A stretch of DNA of 64,000 bases from Buxus sempervirens. Taxonomy: Eukaryota; Streptophyta; Magnoliopsida; Buxales; Buxaceae. How positions within the stretch are numbered: position 1 is the stretch's first letter; every line of letters starts with the position of its first letter. Where the stretch lies: assembly GCA_947561395.2 (NCBI GenBank), contig OX387193.1:33182255-33246254 (forward strand). The letters are read 5' to 3'. Shown one piece after another: positions 31,855-41,992 of this stretch. The notes beneath the pieces are model-generated. The model did not search any database. It was not told where the DNA came from and saw only the letters and a program-made list of their open reading frames with translations. The position numbers and the translations under genes are program-made.

Positions 31855-32890
31855 AGCACAGCTACCCTTCTTGTACGTGAGATAGCACAGCTCAGGCTAC
31901 CCTTCTCATGTGCAAGATAGCACAGCTCTCATACCTTTCAGCTACCCTTCTTGTACGTGAGATAGCACAGCTCAGGCTACCCTTCTCATGTGCAAGATAG
32001 CACAGCTCTCATACCTTTCAGCTACCCTTCTTGTACGTGAGATAGCACAGCTCAGGCTACCCTTCTCATGTGCAAGATAGCACAGCTCTCATACCTTTTA
32101 GCTACCCTTCTTGTACATGAGATAGCACAGCTCAGGCTACCCTTCTCAAGTGCAAGATAGCACATCACTTTTACCTTCCAGCTACCCTTCTTGTATATGG
32201 GATAGCACAGTTCAGGCTACCCTTCTCATATGCAAGATAGCACAGCACCCTCACCCTTGGGCTACCCTTCTCGTGTTCGGGATAGCACAGCCTCGGCTAC
32301 CCTTCCCCTATACGGGATAGCACAGCTTTCAAGAAGGCCATATACGGCATCCACCCTTGGGCTACCCTTCCCATATACGGGATAGCACAGCTTTCAAGAA
32401 GGCCATATACGGCATCCACCCTTGGGCTACCCTTCCCACATACGGGATAGCACAGCTTTCAAGAAGGCCATATACGGCATCCACCCTTGGGCTACCCTTC
32501 CCACATACGGGATAGCACAGCTTTCAAAATGTTTCTTTTTCATGTATAGCCATATACGGCATCCACCCTTGGGCTACCCTTCCCATATACGGGATAGCAC
32601 AGCTTTCAAAATGTTTCTTTTTCATGTATAGCCATATACGGCATCCACCCTTGGGCTACCCTTCCCATATACGGGATAGCACAGCTTTCAAGATGTTTCT
32701 TTTTCATGTATAGCCCAATACGGCATCTCCCCTTGGGCTACCCTTCCCACATACGGGATAGCATAGCTTTCAAGATGTCTCTTTTTCATATATAGCCATA
32801 TACGGCGTCTACCCTTGGGCTACCCTTGCCAATCCTTGGCATAGCACAGCTTTCAAGACGTTTCCTTTTCATGCATAGCCACATACGGCG
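31855..32890 (+). repeat. Tandem array of 80-, 65- and 82-bp units in the TR-GAG leader
   Basis: A core GCTACCCTTC, 8-11 bases, then GGGATAGCACAGC recurs more than 16 times. The first block has period 80 (starts 31861, 31941, 32021, 32101, 32181), then period 65 (32361, 32426, 32491), then period 82 (32573, 32655, 32737, 32819). GCTACCC and GGGATAGC can pair, and the spacer GCCATATACGGC is another hairpin, so the array continues the train upstream. Tandem arrays in untranslated parts of Tat elements are known seeds of satellite DNA. Confidence 0.88.
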
Positions 32891-33106
32891 TTTGTCACAC
32901 GGTCACAGCGCTGTCTGCAGTGCAAAGATTCCTTGTCACCACTCACAGCACCAGCACAAAGCAGAGTTTACCTTTTTAAAAGCACCACTTTTCTGCCACA
33001 CACGGCACTCTAAACCACGGCTGCCCTCGCATAGGAGCAAACCATTTTCGGAGGAAACTAACATGTTGCTTGTTTGTCCTTCCTTTTGTTTTTATTTTGT
33101 TTCCCC

Positions 33107-33108
33107 AG
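33107..33108 (+). other. Candidate splice acceptor ahead of TR-GAG gag
   Basis: A pyrimidine-rich stretch (about 33068-33106) ends in TTTCCCCAG/GCTG, 61 bp before the gag ATG. Joined to the LTR donor at 27588 it would remove PBS, hairpin train and tandem array from the gag message. Inference only. Confidence 0.4.
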
Positions 33109-33168
33109 GCTGAAAGCAGTGCAACCATTGCCAACCGGAGCCCGTATCTGCTGAGATCCCGTGCAAGG

Positions 33169-34746
33169 ATGAACCCAGAAGAGCCACCTGTACCTCAGCC
33201 ACCAGTACCACAACCTCCAGCACCGCAACAGCCTCTACCTCAGCGCCAGATTGAGGATGAGCCTGTGATTATACACCTAACGCAGCAGATGGGGCAAATC
33301 ACCCAACTACTCCAGAGTTTGGTCAGGCAGATGCCGCAACCAGTTATCCTGCAACCTCAAGGAGAACCACAAGCATTGCCGCAGGCGCCGCCAAGACCAC
33401 CACATGCCCCGCCGGTACCTATCCACCCTATGCCTCCACAGGCTCTCCCTCCACAAGTTCCAACTCCGGCGGTGCCACAAGGCCAACAGCTGCATCAGCC
33501 ACCTCCTGAAGAAGCATTACATCTCCCGCACATCCCGGAGATAAACCAGGAAGAAGAGGAGGAATGGCATAGACAAAGGGTCGAGGCAAGGGGCATCTCG
33601 CCTGAACTTAGTGCCACGATCAAAGACCTCAGGGCAGAATGGCAAGAGATGAAAAGAGGGGCAGTGCCAGGTAGGATGACAGTTGATAACTTCTGTTTCT
33701 TCCCTGACATGCGACTCCCGGCAAAGTTTAGGTGTCCTGACTTTGAGAAATTCGACGGGACTGGCTGCCCCACTGCACACCTGAGATCATACTGTGGAGC
33801 CATGATGGGGTACAACAGGGATGAGCAATTGATGATACAGCTATTCCAAAGATCCTTGATCGGGTAAGCACATCGTTGGTTTTCCACCCTGAGCCCTACA
33901 CAGATCCGAACTTGGTCAGACCTGGCACACCTCTTCACTGAGCAGTTCAGGTTTAACTCTGAGGTTGTACCGACAAGGATGGAACTAATGAGGATGAGCA
34001 AGAAAGCAGGCGAGATAATCCGGGATTATGCTCGAAGATGGCGCGAACATGCAATGATGGTGCGCCCACCACTGACAGAGGAAGAGATGGCCAGCCTATT
34101 CATCTCAACCTTGGGGCAACCATACTACTCCCACATGATTGGCCAGCAAGCTACAAGCTTTAGTGCCTTGGTCCAGATCGCCGACAGGGTTGAGGGCGGT
34201 ATCAAGGCAGGATTGATAGAGGCAGGCTCACCTGGGGCAATGTCGAGAAGGCCAATGAACGGAGGCAAGAAGCCTGAAGGCCAGAGAGACGTGGCAAGTG
34301 TTGACTCCGCACAGGGGCAACAACCACTCCACCTGCAAGGAGGGTCACATCCACATGGCACAGGGCCTATCGGGTCGGCGCCGCCACAGGGTGCACGAAG
34401 GGAAGATCGGAGACAGAGGGTATTTACACCTCTCCCATATACGCTGGCGGAGCTCCTTCCTACATTGTTGAAGGGAGGCTATGTAAGGTTGATAACTCCC
34501 AACCCGAATGCGGCGTTGAACAGGAACTATGACCCCAAGGCAATCTGTGAATATCACATGGGGTCACCGGGCCATGCCACTAATCAGTGTTGGGCCCTTC
34601 GGCATGCAATCCAAGATCTGATTGATGCCAGAAGAATCACAGTGGACCCTCCTACTCCTGCCAAAACACCACCAGCCGCCGTATATGTGAACCCTCTCCC
34701 GGATCACAGCAAGGGGGCATCCTCCAGTGGCACAGCTGAGAGGTGA
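33169..34746 (+). pseudogene. gag: gag of the TR-GAG element, one in-frame stop
   Basis: The ATG at 33169 (MNPEEPPVPQ) opens a Pro/Gln-rich N-terminal region. Coding from an upstream start at 33070 is possible but would cover the acceptor-like site. The retrotransposon gag domain begins at FCFFPDMRLPAKFRCPDF (about 33690) and runs across TAA 33865-33867 in the same frame to about 34180 (FRFNSEVVPTR, RDYARRWREHA). A Tat-type knuckle CEYHMGSPGHATNQCWAL lies near 34546-34600. It ends at TGA 34744. It would form the particle shell. There is no fusion to protease or RT. Confidence 0.88.
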
Positions 34747-37360
34747 GTTGCGGGGCGCAACCAACTCCCAAGAATCCAAAATCTGCACCGGACGCGATCC
34801 CACGCCGAGTCCGCCGTTCCCAGGCTAAGTTTGAATTTACTTTTTTGCATCAACCGTTCCGGGTGATGGGTCATTCTGTACATATTTTTTACATGCTTTC
34901 GCTTTCATGCAAACTTTTGTAAAAAACCTTTTGAAAAAAAAACACAGAAGAAAATACTTTTTGAAAAAAAATGGCAAGTGCTCAGGTCGATGATGACATC
35001 ATTCTGAGACCGCACCTTTTGGCACGACCATGATCATGGAAAAATGCTGAGTTGCTCAAAGGTGTCTTCAGCCGGGTGCAATGTACTGCTCCCATGAGAA
35101 CCTTGACTGAGCCAAAGGCAATCTTTCCTGATCCATGCCTTGATTTTCCTCCCAAACCTATCTTTACACCGGGGAAAAATGATCCTTGAGAGAAAGGGAA
35201 GAAAAAAAGGAAGAGAAGTGAAAGTGCTAAAACCAGCTAAGGGCCAAGGCCGACTTTGACATCACGTCTTTAAGAAAGGATGAGAGGCCGTCCTTCATGA
35301 ATCCTGAATCTTAAGAATCACTAGTCAAAACACTTTGGGCTTGATCGTACTATTCAAATACCCGTGTTGTGTCTAGCCACCCCACACCGGGGCAAAGCTA
35401 AGAAAGAAAATAAAACGGATGAATAGATTCTTGAATAAATTTGCATGAATATTTCAACCAAGTTGTCACAACTCCTGCAAAAGGACGAAAGGCCATCTTT
35501 GCTTTATTTTCCCAGTTTCAAAGTCATATCCCTAGTCAAACCGTTTTGAGCCTAACTTTCTTTCTTCTAACCCACTGAGTCATGAGCCCTAAATATGGCG
35601 CTTGATAAAGGAGAAAAGAGACAAGGATGAGCAAGAGCAAAGAGAAAGAAAGGAAAGCAGAAAATAAACCGGGACATGCTAGTCAAAGTAAAAAGCTAAG
35701 ATGACCCCAGAGCAAAGAAAAGGAAAAGCAAAAATGCTAGAGGAAAAAGTGAAAGTCACAAAAGGCCTCCAGAAAAAAAATGAAAGTCAGTGAACAGGTA
35801 TTGGCAAAGCCCAAGCAGTCAAGAAAAGGGTAGGACATGACTCGACCCATTTGCAAAAGACTTTGAGCCATATTCCCTTCCTTTCATAAACCAAAAACCT
35901 CAGCCTACGTTTCGTCCCATCAGAAAGTCCTCTCTGATTGCAGAGGATGTGACAATTGAATTCATGCAGATCTATAATGAAGGAATCTAAAAAGAAAAAT
36001 GAGCTTTGGCGAGACACAAAGTAAGACCTGAAAATGAAAAGAAAAGAATTTGAGCCTTATATCCCTTCATTTCTCAGATTTAAAACCAAGCCTATGTTTC
36101 GTCCTAATGTGAAGACCTCTCTGATCTATGAGACATGATGCACAAAAGTCAGCCAAAGTCCCTAAAGCTGGGGCAAGCACTAACCCAAGGGAAAAGACAA
36201 AGGGAAAACCCTCAATAGCAAGATCCTGAAACCACCCTAAATGATTGGGTCAAGGTGAGAGCAACCAAAACTGGGAAAGGGAAAACACTCCTGGAGACAT
36301 TCCCCACCTTCTAAACTTTTACAGAACCACTGAGAGCCTCTGATGGCACAAGTCAAGAATCTCATGGGAATGCGTGTCGAACACACCGTCCCAGAACACT
36401 TCAAGCTAACAAGGCAAATCACCATGGTCCTTGGTCCTGCCATTTCTTTTGAAGCACTTGTACAAAATTTTTGAAAAAAAGCTTTTGGAAAAAAATATTT
36501 CATTTCAGTCATGTGCACTCGCACACACAATAAAACCAAGTAAGCCACAAGTGCTTATAGTGTGAATTTCAGATACCTCACCATGTTGTGAGAATTCAGC
36601 AGGCCCATGCGAGGCAGGAAGAATCAGAGGATATCAATAAGCATCCTCAAGTTGGAAGAAAAAGAAAGAAAAGAAAGAATGAAAGAGAAGAAAAGAAAAG
36701 TAGAGCGGAGGAAAGCCATGCGGTAATCCAACGCACACCAAGATGGGGTTTGAAGAAAGCTCACCTGTCCCCTACGGGTTCTTTCCCAAATAAAGAATCC
36801 CCAGATCCCCAGCGGAGAACCGTCCAAAGGTCAAGCAAGCTCACGATCAAGGAGAGAAGGCGTATTCTGAAGACAAATGGGCAAATTGGCCCCTCATGTA
36901 ATTTTTGATTTCCCACTTTTGTAAGTAGAGTAGGACAGGTGTGTGAGTCCCCTTGAGGCACCGGACAGCGCCAGGAGCACCTCCTCTCCAAGAGCACCTC
37001 CTCCTTCCTTTCTCCTTCCGTTCCTTGGCCCACCTCCAACCCCCAAAGTTTGAAAAAGAAAAAAAGAAAAAATGTTTACATCCTCACTGAAATCTAAGAA
37101 GCCGAATCATCCAGAAAACCCAAAACCGGAAAGGTGCTAATCACCACCTATTCCCCAGAACCAGAATCTAGAAAATGTGCTAATCACCACCTATTTCTAA
37201 GAACCAGAACCGGGAAAGGTACCACACGCATGACCAGCTCGCGTTAATGTGCTTTGTCCCACCAACCAAAAATTAAATCCTAGGCTCTCTCAGAAGGAGG
37301 TGAGGAATGCAAAATTTGGGTTTCTTTCAACCTTTGTCGTTCATCAACAAGTGACTCCGA
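34747..37360 (+). other. TR-GAG 3' non-coding region, no pol
   Basis: 2.6 kb without conserved motifs of protease, RT, RNase H or integrase in any frame I could follow. The sequence is purine-rich with repeated GAAAAGAAAGAGAAAG-type stretches (35160-36060, 36650-36720) and two related CTACGTTTCGTCC blocks (about 35908 and 36088). It looks like filler DNA that replaced pol. Confidence 0.75.
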
Positions 37361-37373
37361 CAAAGGGGGCAGC
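37361..37373 (+). other. Polypurine tract of the TR-GAG element
   Basis: CAAAGGGGGCAGC lies directly before TGTAAGCACCC of the 3' LTR. Confidence 0.8.
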
Positions 37374-40300
37374 TGTAAGCACCCAAATTTTGATCAAACC
37401 AAAAAAGAAAAAAAAAGGGAAAAGAAAAGAAAATAAGAAAACAAAAAAAATGTGTGCTAAAAGACAGCAAAACAGCTCAAAACCCTGGCAGAAAGTCAAA
37501 CCCCGAGGGGACAAAAGTTGACTTTTTGATTAAGTGATATTTGGCCACCTTGCTTTATATCATTGGATAGAGAATCTCGACACGATTCCAACGCAACTGA
37601 GTTTGCAGGAATTGGAGTCCGGATGAAGGTTCTGCGGGCGGTCAAACTTGGGCGAAGCCAAAAGTTGACTTTCTGCTAAAATCCGATCCAGAGGCCTTGC
37701 TTTATATCATTGGATAGAGAATCTCGACACGATTCCAACGCAACTGAGTTTGCAGGAATCGGAGTCCAGATGAAGGTTCTGCGGGCGGTCAAACTTGGGC
37801 GAAGCCAAAAGTTGACTTTCTGCTAAAATCCGATCCAGAGGCCTTGCTTTATATCATTGGATAGAGGATCTCGACACGATTCCAGCGCAACTGAGTTTGC
37901 AGGAATCGGAGTCCGGATGAAGGTTCTGCGGGCGGTCAAACTTGGGCGGAGCCAAAAGTTGACTTTCTGGTGAAATCCGATCCAGGTGCTTACCCCTATG
38001 CCATTGGATAGGGGCTCCGACACGATTCTAATGCAACTGAGTTTGCCCAGATCGGAGCCCGGTTGAAGAAGATATGAGCTGACAAAATTCCCGAGCAGCA
38101 AAACCGGCAATCTGCGCACGTGGCAAAGAGCTGCACACGTGGCGAGTTGCGCAGGAAAATATCTAGGGGATCAAATCCGTAAATATCCAAACATTCAAAA
38201 TATCCCATGGACCAATCTGAAAGTATCTGAAAATATCTGAATAAAATAATATTAAACCTAAATATCCCAGGGACCATATCCTAATTTTCAGATTTTTAAG
38301 ACAAACCCGCGGCGGCATTTAATGATTTAATCATTATGTCGCTCGCGCCGAGCTCCTGTCGCTCGGCGCGAGCTCGGCGCCGAAGTGGGCGGATGCCCAT
38401 TTCTCCTTCTATAAAAGCCACAACCCCCTTCATTGCAGGGGGTTTGGATTGTTGGGGGTTCTGCATTTTTTTTTTTGGTTCGGCATTTCTTGGGGGTTGG
38501 ACATTCTGTTGTCCCTCGGCACTGGAAGGTAGTCTGGGCTACCATCTTCCCCAAAGAAACCACACTCTTGGCCATTCCTTTCTTCCCCTTCTTCCTCGTC
38601 AAACCCGAAGGTAATCTTGCTCTTGGTGTGTGAAGGAGGCTCCGGCTGCAGCTCGTTGGCTCCAAGGAACCCTCCGGCCTACTCTACAAAGACCTGGAAC
38701 CAAGGTGAGCTCTCCATTTTCTTTTGTTCAATATATATATAAATCAGGCTTCCCATGCATCTCTGATATCTTGTTGGTCATTGTTTGTTTGATTCGAATT
38801 CGAAGGGGAGCATGTTCCCTGTGATCGCACCTCTCTTGTATCCCGATAAAACCCCCCTTTCCCTTCTTCCTTAATCGTGTTTTGTTAGTTAGTGTTTTGT
38901 TTTCAAAGTTTTATGCATGTTCTGTAATGTTTGGGTGTTCGGATTTGTAGGTTTGCAAAGAGGTTTGATCCTCACAACTTAGGTTAGATTAATTTCCAAG
39001 TATGTTAGAGGTCTGCTGGGGTTCTAAGGATCCCCAGAAACCAGTTACAGAGCTTAAAACCAGTCGGAAATGGAGTTGGGAGAGAAAAAACAGAGAGTCA
39101 GGGTTTGCGCTGAGCTCACGCTCACCTCGCGCTCACCTCGCGCTCATCTCGTGCTCACCTCGCGCCCACCTAAATTTGGATGCGCTCATCTCGCGCTCAC
39201 CTCGCGCTCATCTCGTGCTCACCTCGCGCCCACCTAAATTTGGATGCGCTCATCTCGCGCTCACCTCGTGCTCACCTCGCGCTCACCTCGCGCTCACCTA
39301 AATTTGGATGCGCTCACCTCGCGCTCACCTCGCGCTCACCTCGTGCTCATCTCGCGCTCACCTCGTGCTCACCTCGCGCCCACCTCGCGCCCACCTCATT
39401 TTGGGTGCGCCCACTTCGTTTTTGGGTGTTTTTTCGCTGTTTTTGGTCCGCCCACCTCGCGCTGACCTCGCGCCTAGCGCCCGGAGGTCGGCGCCTACCC
39501 TTTTAAGGCCGAATGGCCTATATTTTTTAAATTCCGAAAATACCCCTTGGACCCAGTGTATGTGATTTTCGTATATTTTGTGTATTTCATGATTTTTGAC
39601 TGTGGGGTGACATTCTCAAACCGAGCCAAATATGCCAATAGGGTTTCCGGGTCACCCGGGAACCCAACATGGGACCCAGACCACCCGATCTGACTTGATT
39701 TCCAGTGGGCCCTCCAACGGGGCCCACCCAGCCCGAACCATTGAATCGTGCTTAAATAAGATAATCAAAGGAACTGGGCGGGCCGGACCACTTGAGGCCC
39801 ACCCAAGCCCTATGCGGGGCATGCATGCTTAAATTTGGTCATGGTTTGGCCGAGACCAAGGGCAGGGCCTATCGGGCCCACCAAGCCCATTAACCAACTA
39901 AGGTTAGGGTTTCAAAACCCTAACTCAGGAAGTCTTGGGCTTTCAAGACCAAGCCCAGGTAAAGGGCCCCAAGCCCAAATCCTGGCCCACTTTGGAAACT
40001 TAAGCAAGATAAATCTCAAACCATTTGGCAAACAACTGTGGGGCCCACTCAAGGGCCCACAAACAGTCCCGACCCACTTGTGCATAGAAATCACTTAAAA
40101 TAACCAAACTGAACCCTAAAGTAAAATCAATTCATTTGAACCAAAGCCCAAAGGGCCTCTCAGGCTAGACTGAGGCCCACAAGGGACACGTGGGCTCAAC
40201 CAAGCCCACCAAGGAATCCGCGGGCCTTCCAACGGGGCCCGCCCAATCAGACTCACACCACTTTAAGCTAAGAAAGATAAAACCAAGTAAAGGGACCCAC

Positions 40301-40526
40301 ACCACTTTGGCGGTCCCGCCAGACTTAATCAGAATTACATGCTGGAATAGGAATCGGGTGAGTGAGAGACTAGAGTTGACTCAAACCAGGGAAACTTATG
40401 GGACCCGTCATTTGATGGGGTGGATTGGGGTGTCTACGGACTTCCCCAGACCGCAACCGAGAACCTACTTAGAATCTCAAGCCGCAGACCAAGCCTTAGT
40501 AGAAGAACTTAGGCACCCAGGTGTCC
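37374..40526 (+). repeat. 3' LTR of the TR-GAG element, last 86 bp missing
   Basis: It is nearly identical to the 5' LTR apart from scattered substitutions, a flipped 9-bp loop (38353-38361), a shorter GC array and the cut at 40526 (GGTGTCC), where unrelated LTR sequence begins. TATAAAAG is at 38410-38417 and the donor-like GT at 38705-38706. Confidence 0.92.
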
Positions 40527-41690
40527 TGGTTTCTGGTTCTAATTTTCTAAAAAAAACACAGGCGGGGCACTTGAGCGCTATGTCAGGCGTCCGTATAAAT
40601 CTGGAAATTTTGGGTTTCTCCTATATTTTGCGAATTTTCATTCTAAATCAAAATCACACCAAACCAACTCCCCAAATCACTTATAAATCATGTAATATCA
40701 TCCTTAGAACATGCTAGATCATTCCAAACACATCAAAACATGAATTTACAAGTATTCCTAATCAAATCCTAACAAAAATCTATACTTTTCTAAAAACAAG
40801 ATTAACAATTCACATAAATTTCTAATCTAACAATATTTAATCCATCAAGCATGTCCAAATTCACCCAATCAATCCACTCAAAATACGATTTGGCGATTAA
40901 TCCGGAAAACATAAAATAATTTTAGGAGGGTTACTACTTGCCTTAATAACACGAAATCCTTCTTTTCCAAAAACCTTAAGGTGTAGCCGATTTTCCGAAA
41001 TTTTCGCATAGCACTAGGGATTGCCAAATCAAATCTCCACCGTTCAGATTGAAGAACTATCAGCCATGAACAAAACCTCTAAATTTGAGGCCGATCCAAC
41101 AGTTTAATTGATTTAGATCTCAGTTTGATGGTTGCCGGTCAGGATTTTCTGCAGCAGCTCTTTTTCTCTAAAGTCTCTTATTCTCTCTCTATTTTTCTAG
41201 TTGTATGCACGAATTTTCTCTATATCTTTCTCCACAAGATTGAATAAATGGAAACCCCAAATCTTCCCTTAAACCTTCCTTTTATAATCTCATCCAAACA
41301 CAAGTCTTAATTGGATTAGGAAACTTTCTAACTAGGATTCCTAATTCTATTTGGAAAACTTTCTTATCTTATCTCTCCTTTTTAAATCCTCTTTTAAGAA
41401 TCCCATAAAAGAAACTCCTAATATAATTAATTCCCCAATTTTAAATTATTACTAAAACACCCAGAAACTCCTCTTTTTCCTCAACTTAAGGCTCCTTATT
41501 AACCTTAATTACCAATATACCCTTTCTCACTTATTAGGCTATAAATCTCATTATTTATATTCAAATCAAACCTAAATTAGGTCTAACTTAATTCTTCAAG
41601 TCTAATAATAATTTATTCATTCATTCATATTTTTACTAATTTGAAAATGACTAAAATACCCTTTTCTTCAATTTGGTCATATTTAACCAT
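40527..41690 (-). repeat. Tekay-like LTR fragment (U3 side), GC-donor subfamily
   Basis: It resembles the U3-side part of the LTR at 51129-54128. Shared features are GGGTTACTACTTGCC (on the minus strand an AAG/GCAAGTAG box, GC at 40941-40940), TATAAAAGG on the minus strand near 41290, and an end rich in CCAAAATACCC-like words. Its right border runs straight into gag at about 41690 without a normal LTR terminus, and its left border is the cut TR-GAG LTR. No coding sequence. Confidence 0.65.
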
Positions 41691-41693
41691 TAA

Positions 41694-41868
41694 CTTTCTG
41701 ACTCATCCTTTCCTCCCGTTCCTTGGCAAGAAGTTCTGCCAAAGTACCAACAGCAGCCCACACATCTCCAGGTGGAGGTGGTGGTAATGGAGCGTCCTGC
41801 TGCTGCTCCCTAGCCTCAACTATCTCATCAGTAGTATCAGCTCGTGCGCGTCTCCCTCTACCAGCCAT
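41694..41868 (-). pseudogene. gag: gag N-terminal fragment
   Basis: The minus-strand ATG at 41868 reads MAGRGRRARADTT, then an acidic/Pro stretch and LLAKEREERMSQ, matching the first residues of gag at 1128 and 55009. Only about 55 codons remain before LTR-like sequence replaces the rest at about 41690. It is preceded on the minus strand by the PBS and the LTR ending at 41993. Confidence 0.85.
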
Positions 41869-41976
41869 CTGCAAAACACAAATTCCATTTGTTAGAATCC
41901 AATATTTCTAGGGGTTCTATCTAATGTACTCACAATCCCATCCCCCTAAGGCTGTCTATCGAAGGTTAAGACCATT

Positions 41977-41988
41977 GCTCTGATACCA
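41977..41988 (-). other. Primer-binding site, minus strand
   Basis: The minus strand reads TGGTATCAGAGC, four bases from the LTR end at 41993. It is the initiator tRNA-Met type and belongs to the gag fragment below it. Confidence 0.9.
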
Positions 41989-41992
41989 CCTC

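Larger units (their letters stand above)
26256..40526 (+). mobile_element. TR-GAG-type non-autonomous Tat-lineage retrotransposon
   Basis: The two LTRs are nearly identical (26256-29672; 37374-40526, cut at the right). PBS, long leader, gag and PPT are present, but the 2.6 kb between gag and PPT hold no protease, RT, RNase H or integrase. This matches the class called TR-GAG: terminal repeats with only a gag domain, mobilised by enzymes of an autonomous relative. The near identity of the LTRs points to a recent insertion, although gag has one in-frame stop. The 3' LTR lacks its last 86 bp, so a right target duplication cannot be checked. Confidence 0.85.

Noticed and set aside
31861-32890. 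CRISPR-like regular repeats
   Set aside because: Units are contiguous tandem repeats without unique spacers, in a plant retrotransposon leader; no cas genes.
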